From contig DLAR01000042.1 of assembly GCA_002494015.1 (NCBI GenBank), positions 1 to 29,346 of the forward strand: DNA of 29,346 bases. Reading direction: 5' to 3'. Below, piece after piece: positions 8,658-17,951 of the stretch. Position 1 is the first letter of the stretch; the number at the start of each line of letters is the position of its first letter. A program made the position numbers and the translations under genes. The notes beneath the pieces are model-generated. The model did no database searches, was not told the DNA's origin, and worked only from the letters and a program-made list of their open reading frames with translations. The stretch comes from Porphyromonadaceae bacterium UBA7042. GTDB lineage: Bacteria; Bacteroidota; Bacteroidia; Bacteroidales; Muribaculaceae.

Positions 8658-9119
8658 ATGAAAACAATCCAAAAGAAATCCGCCTGCAAGGTATCAGACC
8701 GCGCCTACCGCCACATTCTTACCGACTGTATCAACGTCATGACTCAAAAAGGGGTTGCCTCCGACATTTTCATGGCCGTAATCATGGCAGTCAAGGAATA
8801 TCTCGAAACCGGGCAGCTCGCACACCGGCCCATTAACCGCGTCAGAGATATTTTCGCCCTTTTCCGCCCCGAGATTGACCACGCCATCCGTCGCGCTACC
8901 TCAGCGCGCAAAGCCGCCTGCACCCGACGCAAAGAACGGCAACTCGACTCAGATCGTCCCGCGACCCATGCTAAAAACACAAAAACGGCATCACGTTTCT
9001 ATTCCTTCCCTGTCGTCGGTTCCCTCAAACCCGGCGAAACGCCATCCGCACCGCGTCCGTCCAAAGGCACCCGCTGTCCGGGCATCGAGCATCTGCGCCC
9101 CAATCACTTGCCCGGTTAG
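8658..9119 (+). CDS. Small basic hypothetical protein
   Basis: I do not recognise this 153-residue protein as a named family. Residues 12-75 look like an ordered, mainly helical domain (SDRAYRHILTDCINVM, then SDIFMAVIMAVKEYLE, then FALFRPEIDHAI). They are followed by an Arg/Lys-rich helix (about 78-94) and a Pro/Ser/Arg-rich tail that looks disordered. There is no signal peptide or membrane segment. High positive charge hints at nucleic-acid binding, but that is only inference. A good promoter ends 19 bases upstream. From about codon 96 the composition changes and another frame is also open, so the true C-terminus could be affected by a frameshift or simply be unconserved. It stands alone between the inverted-repeat element and trkA, in an accessory-looking patch. 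Confidence 0.6.
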   Translation: MKTIQKKSACKVSDRAYRHILTDCINVMTQKGVASDIFMAVIMAVKEYLETGQLAHRPINRVRDIFALFRPEIDHAIRRATSARKAACTRRKERQLDSDRPATHAKNTKTASRFYSFPVVGSLKPGETPSAPRPSKGTRCPGIEHLRPNHLPG

Positions 9120-9236
9120 AACAAGGCATATATTCGAAACAGTTAATGCCGGTTTGATGTTAAAATAACACATGGTTATACATATTTTATCATGAAAGAC
9201 GTTCTAAAGATAATGTGATTGATTACAAAGCATAAG

Positions 9237-10583
9237 ATGAAAATTATTATTGCCGGTGCCGGAGAGACTGGGTGTCATCTCGCATCAATGCTTTCTGCCG
9301 AGAATCAAGACACCATATTGATGGGGTCAGACCGGGTCAAACTCGCCGAACTTGATGCCGCTCGCAACTTTATGACTGCCGAAGGCAGCGCGGTTTCTAT
9401 CGACGACCTAATGCATGTAGGCGTGCCTGAAGCCGACTTGTTTGTCGCGGTTACGCCCGTCGACACAGTCAACATCGTCTCATGCCAGCTTGCCAAAGAA
9501 TGTGGCGCGAAAAGGACAATAGCGCGCGTCGACAACCGCGATCTTGCCACGGGAATCGGCCTTGATATGCTGAAACGACACGGCGTGGATATGACGATAC
9601 ACCCTGAAATGGTCGCAGCGCGGGAGATTGCCCGGTTCATCCATCACAGCTGGGTCAGCGAATGGTTCCAGCTGCACCACGGCGAGCTGCTGGTGGTAGG
9701 CGTCAGGATAAAAGCCGGCAGCTCGTTAAACGGCCGGGAGTTACGCGACATTTCATCAGGCAACACTCAGCGATGGTTCCATGTGTCGGCCGTGGCACGG
9801 AACGGATGCATTATTATTCCTCGCGGAGACACATGCCTGATCAAGGGGGACATAATCTATTTTTCGATATTGCCCAAAGACCTTGACAGGCTTGCCCCAT
9901 TGTGCGGACAGTCCGCGCAACACTCAATGGGACGGATTATGATTTCCGGAGCTGGACGAGTAACCGAAAACCTCCTTAGCCTGATGTCCTCGCGTCGGCA
10001 CATTACAGTCATCGACCCCGACGAAGACAGATGCCGCACTGTTGCCGAGAAATTTCACGACGTGGTAGTCGTCAACGCATCGGCATCTGACATCGTAACC
10101 CTTAACGAAGAAGGAATTGACGGTTGCGACCTGTTTCTCGCACTCACGGGGAGCTCCGAGACCAATATCGTGTCGTGCATGGTCGCGCGTGAACATGGAG
10201 TAGCCTCCACACTCGCCCGCATCGAAGAACTCCAATACATTCCCGAGGCCGAAAGCCTGTCAATCGACAAGATAATAAACAAGAAACTACTCAACGCAGG
10301 CAGCATTCTCAACATGCTGCTCGACAGCGGCTCCGATGATGCGAAATGCCTCTCGCTCGGAGATGCCGAAGTCGCGGGAATAGTCGCCTGCAATGGTTCT
10401 AAAATAGTGTCACGTCCGATTTCCGAGCTGTCACTTCCACGCGAACTCACAATCAGCGGACTCATCAGGAACGGAGTGGCTCAGCTTGTTGACGGAGGCA
10501 CACACATAATGCCGGGAGACCATGTCCTGACTTTTTTCTCAGCCGGGGCGCTTCACAAAGTCGAACGGCTGTTTCATAATTGA
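9237..10583 (+). CDS. trkA: Trk potassium uptake regulatory subunit TrkA
   Basis: Cytoplasmic NAD(H)-binding gating subunit of the Trk/Ktr potassium transporter. The 448 residues hold two tandem RCK units: RCK-N with GAGETG (7-12), RCK-C, then a second Rossmann unit (ISGAGRVTENLL near 230), and a final RCK-C that ends in a short beta-rich stretch. This duplicated layout is typical of TrkA, as opposed to the single-unit KtrA. I start at ATG 9237 (MKIIIAGAGETG) because the Rossmann strand begins there; an in-frame TTG at 9219 would add six residues. The trkH gene starts 7 bases after the stop, so they form an operon. The 117 bases upstream show no convincing TAnnTTTG promoter. Confidence 0.96.
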   Translation: MKIIIAGAGETGCHLASMLSAENQDTILMGSDRVKLAELDAARNFMTAEGSAVSIDDLMHVGVPEADLFVAVTPVDTVNIVSCQLAKECGAKRTIARVDNRDLATGIGLDMLKRHGVDMTIHPEMVAAREIARFIHHSWVSEWFQLHHGELLVVGVRIKAGSSLNGRELRDISSGNTQRWFHVSAVARNGCIIIPRGDTCLIKGDIIYFSILPKDLDRLAPLCGQSAQHSMGRIMISGAGRVTENLLSLMSSRRHITVIDPDEDRCRTVAEKFHDVVVVNASASDIVTLNEEGIDGCDLFLALTGSSETNIVSCMVAREHGVASTLARIEELQYIPEAESLSIDKIINKKLLNAGSILNMLLDSGSDDAKCLSLGDAEVAGIVACNGSKIVSRPISELSLPRELTISGLIRNGVAQLVDGGTHIMPGDHVLTFFSAGALHKVERLFHN

Positions 10584-10590
10584 CTGCGGG

Positions 10591-12051
10591 ATGAAGACAA
10601 CAATAAAAACCGGAGCCATCGTCAAGCTGCTTGGGCGGCTTGTTTTCATCGAGGCGGCAATAATGACATTGCCGCTGATTGTGGCGCTCATATATGGCGA
10701 AAGCCAGTGGAAAGGATTCCTTGTGGCAATAGTTGCCGCGGCAGCAGCCGGATGCTTGGCCGAGGTTTTAACCCACCGTCGGGACACGTCCATCCGTGCC
10801 CGTGAAGGGTTCATTGTCACGGCTCTTGTGTGGGTGGTCTTTGCCTTTTTCGGTATGATACCGTTCCTGTTCAGCGACAGTCCGCTATGCTTTACCGACG
10901 GAATGTTTGAAGTCATCTCAGGACTGACCACGACCGGAGCAAGCGTAATCCCCGATGTAGAGGTTCAACCAAAATGCATTCTGTTTTGGCGCGCGCTGTC
11001 TCAGTGGATCGGCGGTCTTGGAATCGTATTGTTCATGCTCGCCGTGCTGCCCGAGCTAAACAAAGCGGTAGGCATTTCGATGTTCAATGCCGAGGCTACA
11101 GGCATAACACACACCAAACTGCACCCGCGCATACGTCAGACCGCCCTCTCTTTATGGGGAGTCTATTCAGGATTGACTGTCTTATCGGTACTGTTGTTGT
11201 GGATTGGGCCAATGGACCTGTTTGACAGCGTGTGCCAGACATTTGCCACTGTCGCCACAGGTGGATTCACTACCCACAATGAAGGCATTGAATACTGGCA
11301 CTCTGACTATGTGACTGTCGTCATCACGATTGTAATGTTTGTCGCAGGGGCCAACTTCATGCTCATCTACAGTGCGTGGAAAGGAAACTGGAAAACCGCT
11401 CTGAGCGACGACGTCTTCAAGACCTATGCCGCTGTTGTCATCATAGCATATCTGCTCATTCTTGTATCATCGCTGGCAAACGGAGCATCCGGTTCCGACC
11501 GTCTCCTGATTGAGCCGATGTTCCATGTCCTGTCAGCCATTACATCGACAGGTTTTTCCCTTACCGGGCCTGAAAGCTGGGGGTCTTTCACCCTGTTTGT
11601 CACCATCCTGCTGATGTTGTGCGGATCATGTGCCGGATCAACGACAGGCGGAATCAAAATAGACCGAGGAATAGTACTTGGGCACAACTTCATAAACGAA
11701 ATAAAGCGCATAGCCTTTCCCAAAAGAGTGTATGTTGTCAGGTTAAGCGGATTGCCGCTCAATGGCGTTCATGTCACTCGCATCCTTGCCTTCATCACAT
11801 TATACATGCTGATAATAGCCCTCTCGACAGGGATAATCACACTGTGGGGATACTCTTTTACCGATTCCCTGTTCATGTCGGTTTCTTGTGCCGGATGTAA
11901 CGGCCTTGGTTATGGAGTCACCGGTGTTGACGGCACATTCGCCATACTGCCCGATGCCGTCAAATGGCTGTTAATGCTTGTCATGCTCGTGGGCCGTCTT
12001 GAGCTTTTCACATTCTTGGTACTGTTGCTACCCTCTTTTTGGCGACGCTGA
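10591..12051 (+). CDS. trkH: Trk potassium uptake channel subunit TrkH
   Basis: Inner-membrane pore subunit, 486 residues, with the four membrane-pore-membrane repeats of the SKT superfamily. Selectivity-filter segments are seen at 109-119 (ISGLTTTGASV), 218-228 (FATVATGGFTT), 315-325 (SAITSTGFSLT) and 432-444 (SCAGCNGLGYGVT). The CGSCAGSTTGGIK stretch at 344-356 is a TrkH hallmark. The fourth filter (CNGLGYG) is divergent, as this repeat often is. The protein ends in LLLPSFWRR, like other Bacteroidota TrkH proteins. It works with the TrkA protein encoded immediately upstream. Confidence 0.96.
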   Translation: MKTTIKTGAIVKLLGRLVFIEAAIMTLPLIVALIYGESQWKGFLVAIVAAAAAGCLAEVLTHRRDTSIRAREGFIVTALVWVVFAFFGMIPFLFSDSPLCFTDGMFEVISGLTTTGASVIPDVEVQPKCILFWRALSQWIGGLGIVLFMLAVLPELNKAVGISMFNAEATGITHTKLHPRIRQTALSLWGVYSGLTVLSVLLLWIGPMDLFDSVCQTFATVATGGFTTHNEGIEYWHSDYVTVVITIVMFVAGANFMLIYSAWKGNWKTALSDDVFKTYAAVVIIAYLLILVSSLANGASGSDRLLIEPMFHVLSAITSTGFSLTGPESWGSFTLFVTILLMLCGSCAGSTTGGIKIDRGIVLGHNFINEIKRIAFPKRVYVVRLSGLPLNGVHVTRILAFITLYMLIIALSTGIITLWGYSFTDSLFMSVSCAGCNGLGYGVTGVDGTFAILPDAVKWLLMLVMLVGRLELFTFLVLLLPSFWRR

Positions 12052-12074
12052 TAAGCTGAAACACGGCCTTTTGC

Positions 12075-12105
12075 TTGCATAAGAATGGTGGAATTGCTAC
12101 CTTTG
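12075..12105 (+). promoter_or_regulatory. Promoter of valS
   Basis: TTG (12075-12077), 20 bases, TACCTTTG (12098-12105), then CA. The leader to the ATG at 12152 is about 40 bases, AT-rich, with no Shine-Dalgarno sequence. No T-box leader is visible; the leader is too short for one. Confidence 0.75.
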
Positions 12106-12151
12106 CAGTCACTAAAAAAGAAATCAATTATTTATCACTGATTTAATTTAT

Positions 12152-14770
12152 ATGAACGAGTTAGCAACAAAGTATGACCCACGGTCGGTTGAAGACAAGT
12201 GGTACAGCTACTGGATGGGACACGACCTGTTCAAGTCGGTCCCCGACGCGCGTGAACCTTACACCATTGTCATTCCGCCGCCAAATGTCACCGGCATTCT
12301 CCACATGGGTCACATGCTCAACAATACAATTCAGGACATCCTTGTGCGCCGTGCGCGAATGCTTGGAAAGAACGCACTCTGGGCACCCGGAACCGACCAT
12401 GCCGCCATTGCGACAGAAGCTAAGGTTGTCGGCAAGCTCGCTTCTGAGGGCATCAAAAAAAGCGACCTCTCGCGCGACGAGTTCCTCAAGCACGCATGGG
12501 ACTGGACCCATACCCACGGAGGCAAGATTCTTGAACAGCTCAAAAAACTCGGCGCGTCATGCGACTGGAGCCGCACCGCGTTCACGATGGACGACATCCG
12601 CTCCCGCAGCGTAATCAGGGTGTTTGTCGACCTATATCGAAAAGGTCTCATCTATCGCGGCAAACGCATGGTCAACTGGGACCCCAAAGCCAAAACCGCC
12701 CTTTCTGACATCGAGGTCGTCTACAAGGAAGAACACAACAAGCTTTACTACCTTCGTTATCACATCGTGGGTGAGGACGGTTATGCTATCGTTGCGACGA
12801 CACGTCCCGAGACAATCATGGGCGACACCGCGATGTGTATCAACCCCAACGACCCGAAGAACCAGCACCTCAAGGGCAAAAAAGTAATCGTGCCACTTGT
12901 CAACCGCGAGATTCCCGTCATCGAGGATGAATATGTCGACATCAACTTCGGTACCGGCTGCCTCAAGGTCACCCCGGCCCACGACATGAACGACAACATG
13001 CTCGGAGAAAAACACGGCCTTGAAACCATCGATATTTTCAATGACGACGCGACCGTCAGCGAGGCTGCGGGAATGTATGTCGGCATGGACCGCTTTGCCG
13101 TGCGCGAGCAGATTGCAAAAGACCTCGTTGCCGCAGGTCTCATCGAGAAGATTGAGGATTATGACAACAAGGTAGGCTATTCCGAGCGCAATATCGACAC
13201 TGCAGTCGAACCCCGACTCAGCGACCAGTGGTTCCTGAAGATGGAAGGACTCGCCACACCCGCCCTTGATGCTGTCGACAACGGAACCATCTCGTTTGTA
13301 CCCGAGAAATTCAAGACAACCTACGACCGTTGGATGACCGACATCCGCGACTGGTGCATCTCGCGCCAACTGTGGTGGGGACACCGTGTTCCGGCCTATT
13401 ATCTTCCCGACGGTTCCTTTGTCGTAGCCGAAACAGCCGAGGAGGCTCTTGAACTCGCCCGCGAAAAGAATCCCGACCTGACTGCCGACGACCTCCGTCA
13501 GGACGAAGACTGTCTCGACACATGGTTCTCATCTTGGCTGTGGCCCATCTCGCTGTTCAACGGAATCCTTGAACCCGGCAACGAAGAAATCAACTACTAC
13601 TACCCCACTGCCGACCTTGTCACGGGCCCTGACATCATTTTCTTCTGGGTTGCCCGCATGATTATGGCCGGATATGAATTTGTCGGAAAACAGCCGTTCA
13701 ACAATGTATATTTCACCGGCATTGTGCGCGACGAAATCGGCCGGAAGATGTCAAAGCAATTCGGCAACTCCCCCGACCCGCTCGAACTTATCGACACCTA
13801 CGGTGCCGACGGTGTGCGCATGGGCCTCATGCTCTCCGCCCCCGCCGGAAATGACATCTTCTTTGACAAGAAACTTTGCGAGAACGGCCGCAATTTCTGT
13901 AACAAGATCTGGAACGCCTTCCGTCTCGTTAAGGGTTGGGAGGTCAGCGACGAGGCCGAACAGCCCGAAAGCGCGCGCATCGCGGTAGAATGGTTTGGAA
14001 ACAAACTCAACGAGACCATCAACGAAGTTAATGACTCGTTTGACAAATTCCGCATTTCCGAGGCCCTGATGACAATCTACCGTCTTTTCTGGGACGAGTT
14101 CTCGTCATGGTATCTCGAAATGGTAAAACCCGACTATCAGAAACCGATTGACCGCAAGACCCTGACAGCAACTCTCGGCTATTTCGACTCGCTGCTCAGA
14201 ATGCTCCACCCCTTCATGCCGTTTATCAGCGAGGAATTGTGGCAGCATCTCGCTGAGCGTCGTGACGGAGAATCCATCATGTATGCGTCAATGCCTGTTG
14301 CCGGCGAGATTGTCCCCGCAATTCTTGCCGACATGGAAACGGTAAAAGAAGTGGTCAACGGAGTGCGCGGAGTGCGCGCGTCGCGCAATATCCCCAACCG
14401 CGACCGTCTGACACTGAACGTCATCAACGCCGATATTCCCGGCAGCCCCGTCATTATCCGCCTTGCAGGACTTGACGAAATCGTGAAAGTGTCAGAAAAA
14501 GACCCTGCCGCCGCATCATTTATGGTAGGGACAACCGAGTTCAACGTCCCGCTGAGCAACAACATCGATGTTGAGGCCGAAATCGCCAAGCTAACCAAGG
14601 AACTTGAATACCTTGAAGGGTTCAAGGCGTCGGTCAACAAAAAACTTTCTAACGAGAGATTTGTCTCCAACGCCCCCGCTGCAGTTGTTGAAGGTGAACG
14701 CAAGAAACTTGCCGATGCCGAGACTAAGATTGCAGCACTTACCGCATCAATTGCAGCTCTGAAGAAATAA
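12152..14770 (+). CDS. valS: Valine--tRNA ligase
   Basis: Class Ia aminoacyl-tRNA synthetase, 872 residues, the normal length. Key motifs are the HIGH-type HMGH (51-54, within PPPNVTGILHMGH) and KMSKQ (532-536). The CP1 editing domain lies between them (TRPETIMGDTAM and GTGCLKVTPAHD stretches). The anticodon-binding helical domain starts near 600, and the C-terminal tRNA-binding coiled coil covers about 805-872. It attaches valine to tRNA-Val and hydrolyses mischarged Thr-tRNA-Val. It has its own promoter and a shared terminator and is not in an operon with trkH. Confidence 0.98.
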   Translation: MNELATKYDPRSVEDKWYSYWMGHDLFKSVPDAREPYTIVIPPPNVTGILHMGHMLNNTIQDILVRRARMLGKNALWAPGTDHAAIATEAKVVGKLASEGIKKSDLSRDEFLKHAWDWTHTHGGKILEQLKKLGASCDWSRTAFTMDDIRSRSVIRVFVDLYRKGLIYRGKRMVNWDPKAKTALSDIEVVYKEEHNKLYYLRYHIVGEDGYAIVATTRPETIMGDTAMCINPNDPKNQHLKGKKVIVPLVNREIPVIEDEYVDINFGTGCLKVTPAHDMNDNMLGEKHGLETIDIFNDDATVSEAAGMYVGMDRFAVREQIAKDLVAAGLIEKIEDYDNKVGYSERNIDTAVEPRLSDQWFLKMEGLATPALDAVDNGTISFVPEKFKTTYDRWMTDIRDWCISRQLWWGHRVPAYYLPDGSFVVAETAEEALELAREKNPDLTADDLRQDEDCLDTWFSSWLWPISLFNGILEPGNEEINYYYPTADLVTGPDIIFFWVARMIMAGYEFVGKQPFNNVYFTGIVRDEIGRKMSKQFGNSPDPLELIDTYGADGVRMGLMLSAPAGNDIFFDKKLCENGRNFCNKIWNAFRLVKGWEVSDEAEQPESARIAVEWFGNKLNETINEVNDSFDKFRISEALMTIYRLFWDEFSSWYLEMVKPDYQKPIDRKTLTATLGYFDSLLRMLHPFMPFISEELWQHLAERRDGESIMYASMPVAGEIVPAILADMETVKEVVNGVRGVRASRNIPNRDRLTLNVINADIPGSPVIIRLAGLDEIVKVSEKDPAAASFMVGTTEFNVPLSNNIDVEAEIAKLTKELEYLEGFKASVNKKLSNERFVSNAPAAVVEGERKKLADAETKIAALTASIAALKK

Positions 14771-14781
14771 GCTTTCGATTG

Positions 14782-14835
14782 AATATAAGATGCCCCGGCG
14801 TTTTCTTCTGAATCACCGGGGCATCTTATATTTTT
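14782..14835. terminator. Bidirectional terminator between valS and the GT39 gene
   Basis: Perfect 17-bp stem, left arm 14782-14798 (AATATAAGATGCCCCGG) and right arm 14816-14832, with a 17-base loop. It is followed by T-residues on the plus strand and preceded by A-residues that become T's on the minus strand. It lies 11 bases after the valS stop, and its tail overlaps the stop codon of the convergent glycosyltransferase gene. Confidence 0.9.
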
Positions 14836-16531
14836 ACTTGTAGGTAATGCGGTAAATCGTCGTGACCTGTTTGGTGTCACAGCTCTTGCGTGGAGCTGTA
14901 TAGACCGGCGTCAGACTGACACGGGTTCCGTATTCCTTATTAAACTCGTCCAAGTCCTTCTCTCCGACAAGCAGATATACTGATTCTCCAGCTACTGGAG
15001 CTTTTTTCATCTTTTCGATGGGGACAATACGGTCGCCGGTATAGAACCCCGCAGTGTAAAAACGAAGCATGTCTACATTTATATAGCCGTAAACATCCCC
15101 CGAAGGCTGCAACCGGTTTATCTCTCGGGCAAGCGTGATGTCACTCTTGACATTGAGAATCGCGGGAAACGCCGTTGCCGACAGATTCAGATAAATCGCG
15201 ACTGTAGCCGCAAGAGCCGAGGAAATAAGCCATCCCTTCCCGCCACGGCAAGCAACATAAAACACGACACCGCCTGCAATATAGGCTAAAGTTATAAAAA
15301 TCCATGAAACCCACGTCAGAGGGGCATCATGCAACCCGAGAACAAACGCCGCATCACTTTCTTTCTGACCGACAAGCAACGGCTCGACATCCACAAAATG
15401 CACTGCAAGCAAGACCGTCGGGACAACCCACGCGAGAATACCGAGAACCAGCGAATACACATTTATCGCAAGTGAGCGACGCTTGACAAGCCACATAATC
15501 AGTAACGTGACAAAATAAGCGAGAAACGGGTATACCGGCAGTAGATAAACACTGCGCTTGCTCTTGGGTATACAGTAAAACGCCACGATAACCACAATCG
15601 TGACAAGAGAGAACAATTTCAGCGGATCCATGTCGCGGAAACGCTCCCACCAGCCCCGGTTGCTGCCTCTCCACTTTTTTATGGCAAAAACAGAAAACAG
15701 TGCCAGCAGCGTATATGGAGCCATACCGGCTATTATGGTTATAAAGTTATAATAGAACGGATTGACATGGCTGTCATAGGACATCGTACCTGTAAACCGG
15801 CCGAAATTTTCTTCCATCGCAAGCGCAATGAATCTTTCGCCTCCCTGCATCGCCGCCCCCCAATACCACGCTGCCGGGATAACAAGGGAAAGGATTCCCA
15901 TCACGGCAAGAGTCCATGTCGAACGCCACAGCCTCTCCCCCCTGATGCGGTAGAACACCCACATTACAAGGCATGGCAAAACCATGCCGACAGGCCCCTT
16001 GGTCAGAACCGCACACGACATCAGCAGCATGGCAGCCACCGACACCGCCGGTTTCTTTTTGTTGAAACTGTGATTGTACATCACATACAATGCCCCGACA
16101 ATGCACGCCGTCAGAACCATGTCGACACGACATGCCGTGGCCGCACGAAACACCTCGAAGGATGTGACAGTTATTATGGTCGCACCCATCGATGTTATAT
16201 CGTTAAAATCACGGGAATGCCTTCTGACAAAGCAATAACCGCCCATAGCCATCAGGATTGTCGCCACGGCACTTGGCAGACGCGATGAAAACTCGGTCAC
16301 ACCCCCTGTGAGCCACGACGCGGCAACAATGAGCCATGCAAGAAACGGAGGCTTGTAAGGGATGTCGCCACCACAACTCTCGGGCAATATATAGTTTCCG
16401 CTGTTAATCATCGATACAGCTACGACTGCCTCTCGGGGTTCCCCCTTTGTATTGAAAAGCGTATCCCCAAGCCACGGCACAAACATGACCACGAGAACCA
16501 AAAGTGTTATAAAAAAGAATATTCGGCGCAT
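14834..16531 (-). CDS. ArnT/PMT-like (GT39-GT83 type) membrane glycosyltransferase
   Basis: Integral inner-membrane glycosyltransferase of the GT-C fold, 565 residues, about 12 hydrophobic helices. The first periplasmic loop has the acidic motif GEPREA (30-35, carrying the catalytic Glu expected in this position) and the KPPFLAWL motif near 60, both diagnostic of ArnT/GT39-like enzymes that use undecaprenyl-phosphate sugars. A hydrophilic C-terminal periplasmic segment covers about 470-565. Closest named function is 4-amino-4-deoxy-L-arabinose transfer to lipid A, but no arnBCADEF genes are here, so the donor sugar and acceptor are unknown. Start ATG 16531 is preferred to a TTG two codons earlier. 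It is divergent from mltG and convergent with valS. Confidence 0.85.
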   Translation of the reverse strand: MRRIFFFITLLVLVVMFVPWLGDTLFNTKGEPREAVVAVSMINSGNYILPESCGGDIPYKPPFLAWLIVAASWLTGGVTEFSSRLPSAVATILMAMGGYCFVRRHSRDFNDITSMGATIITVTSFEVFRAATACRVDMVLTACIVGALYVMYNHSFNKKKPAVSVAAMLLMSCAVLTKGPVGMVLPCLVMWVFYRIRGERLWRSTWTLAVMGILSLVIPAAWYWGAAMQGGERFIALAMEENFGRFTGTMSYDSHVNPFYYNFITIIAGMAPYTLLALFSVFAIKKWRGSNRGWWERFRDMDPLKLFSLVTIVVIVAFYCIPKSKRSVYLLPVYPFLAYFVTLLIMWLVKRRSLAINVYSLVLGILAWVVPTVLLAVHFVDVEPLLVGQKESDAAFVLGLHDAPLTWVSWIFITLAYIAGGVVFYVACRGGKGWLISSALAATVAIYLNLSATAFPAILNVKSDITLAREINRLQPSGDVYGYINVDMLRFYTAGFYTGDRIVPIEKMKKAPVAGESVYLLVGEKDLDEFNKEYGTRVSLTPVYTAPRKSCDTKQVTTIYRITYK

Positions 16532-16560
16532 AAACAAATCTGCTCTATTGATTTAAAGAA

Positions 16561-16593
16561 CAAACTTACTAATTTTTCACCAATAATCACCAA
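16561..16593 (-). promoter_or_regulatory. Promoter of the GT39 glycosyltransferase gene
   Basis: Minus-strand TTG (16591-16593), 22 bases, TAAGTTTG (16561-16568), about 30 bases before the ATG at 16531. It interleaves with the divergent mltG promoter region. Confidence 0.55.
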
Positions 16594-16611
16594 CTTTCCC
16601 ATCAAATTCTA

Positions 16612-16619
16612 TAACTTTG
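16612..16619 (+). promoter_or_regulatory. Promoter -7 box of mltG
   Basis: TAACTTTG followed by CACTC and then the ATG of mltG, so only five bases separate box and start codon. A TTG is not found at 20 bases upstream, so the -33 part is weak. If used, the transcript would start at or within a base or two of the ATG (leaderless). Confidence 0.6.
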
Positions 16620-16624
16620 CACTC

Positions 16625-17707
16625 ATGGAAACGAAACAAGAGAAACCCAAAGGCAAAGCTGCCCCGCGTCGTAAAGGCAAAAGAAATAAAAAATCCGCGG
16701 GGAAAAACTACTCCCTTGTAATTCTTATTGTGACCTTGTCGGTAGTCGTCCTTATCGGCTGCATGACCTTGTTTGTGTTCAAGAGCTACAACGGCGGCGA
16801 CGAATGGATATACATCCCCGCCGATGCGACCAAAGCGTCGGTTAGGGATTCGCTGAAGACTCATCTCGGCTCCCCTATGGGAAACCGCGTATACCTCATT
16901 TGGTCCACGCTTGGCGGCGACCCGCACCGCAACCGTGGCGCGTACAAAATTGAATCGGGAGAAAGCGCGCTTTCAATCAGCCGCCGCATCCAGCGCGGAC
17001 AGCAGACCCCGGTAAAGGTATCGTTCAACGCCTCGCGCACAATGAAAGACATGGCACGCAAACTGACCCGCAACCTACAGTGCTCACCCGAGGAATTTCT
17101 TGAATCGTGTGACAAAGTACTGCTTGACAGCGGCTACACCCGCGAAGAATTTCCGGCACTGTTTCTCCCTGACAGCTATGAGTTTTACTGGTCGGCGTCT
17201 CCCGACAATGTGGTGCGGAGACTTCTCGGCTACCATAAACGGTTCTGGACACCGGAACGTCTTGCCAAAGCCGAGGCCGAGGGAATAACCCCGATTCAAG
17301 CCGCGACCCTTGCGTCAATCGTGGAAGAAGAAACGGCCAAACGTGACGAGCGCCCTATCGTTGCCCGCCTCTACCTTAACCGGCTGCATAAAGGGATGAA
17401 ACTGCAAGCTGACCCGACTGTGAAATTTGCCACCGGAGATTTCTCCATCCGACGGTTAAATGCCACACATATCGCAATAAAATCCCCCTACAACACTTAT
17501 CATGTAAACGGATTGCCACCGGGTCCCATACGGATTCCCGACGCTGCCACAATCGATGCCGTCCTCGACGCTCCCCGGCACAACTACATATACATGTGTG
17601 CACGCGAGGATTTTTCAGGCTATCACAACTTTGCCGTAGATTACGAAACCCACAAAGCCAATGCCCGCCGCTATCAAGCTGAGCTGAACAGGCGCAATAT
17701 ACATTAA
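16625..17707 (+). CDS. mltG: Endolytic murein transglycosylase MltG (YceG-like)
   Basis: Membrane-anchored lytic transglycosylase that cuts nascent glycan strands and so sets peptidoglycan chain length. The 360 residues comprise a Lys/Arg-rich cytoplasmic tail (1-28), one membrane helix (about 29-53), a LysM-like segment (about 60-130) and the YceG catalytic domain. Signature motifs are LPDSYEFYW (181-189), SIVEEET (231-237, containing the catalytic Glu), LQADPTVKF and SPYNTYHVNGLPPGPI. The topology fits periplasmic action. The DUF2007 gene follows one base after the stop, so they form an operon. Identification is secure; E. coli MltG is a similar size. Confidence 0.95.
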   Translation: METKQEKPKGKAAPRRKGKRNKKSAGKNYSLVILIVTLSVVVLIGCMTLFVFKSYNGGDEWIYIPADATKASVRDSLKTHLGSPMGNRVYLIWSTLGGDPHRNRGAYKIESGESALSISRRIQRGQQTPVKVSFNASRTMKDMARKLTRNLQCSPEEFLESCDKVLLDSGYTREEFPALFLPDSYEFYWSASPDNVVRRLLGYHKRFWTPERLAKAEAEGITPIQAATLASIVEEETAKRDERPIVARLYLNRLHKGMKLQADPTVKFATGDFSIRRLNATHIAIKSPYNTYHVNGLPPGPIRIPDAATIDAVLDAPRHNYIYMCAREDFSGYHNFAVDYETHKANARRYQAELNRRNIH

Positions 17708-17708
17708 C

Positions 17709-17942
17709 ATGAACGATAACAACAGAATGGTATCAGTGGCGGTATTCCCGACTGCCGCAGACGCATCAATCGCCCAAGGCATGCTGGCCAACAACGGCAT
17801 TGAATCATTTATCGACAACTCTACTTCATCAAGCGTCTACCCTATCGCTTTCGGTTCGTTAGGATTTGGCGAGGTCAATCTCGTCGTGTCCTCTCATGAC
17901 GCTGAACGCGCCAAGCAGCTGCTGGGCGCGCATGATGATTAG
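17709..17942 (+). CDS. DUF2007 domain protein
   Basis: A 77-residue protein matching the DUF2007 pattern: an opening beta strand (MVSVAVFPTAADASIAQGML), NNGIESFIDN, a hydrophobic middle and a closing VNLVVSSHDAERAKQLL. DUF2007 domains have a small ferredoxin/PII-like fold and are labelled putative signal transducers without proven function. There is no signal peptide. It starts one base after mltG, so translation is probably coupled. No terminator is seen in the 9 bases before the convergent PCMD-like gene. Confidence 0.85.
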   Translation: MNDNNRMVSVAVFPTAADASIAQGMLANNGIESFIDNSTSSSVYPIAFGSLGFGEVNLVVSSHDAERAKQLLGAHDD

Positions 17943-17951
17943 AACCTGTTT

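Noticed and set aside
9165..9179. ATAAC/GTTAT inverted repeat upstream of trkA as an operator or riboswitch
   Set aside because: Five-base AT-rich arms are expected by chance, and the 117-base leader has no c-di-AMP or other riboswitch core that I can recognise.
9192..9218. Eight-codon upstream frame (MKDVLKIM) before trkA as a leader peptide
   Set aside because: Too short to distinguish from chance, and no attenuator hairpin or regulatory codon run follows it.
12632..13384. 250-codon antisense frame inside valS
   Set aside because: It lies wholly within a well-supported synthetase gene and has no recognisable motif or promoter.
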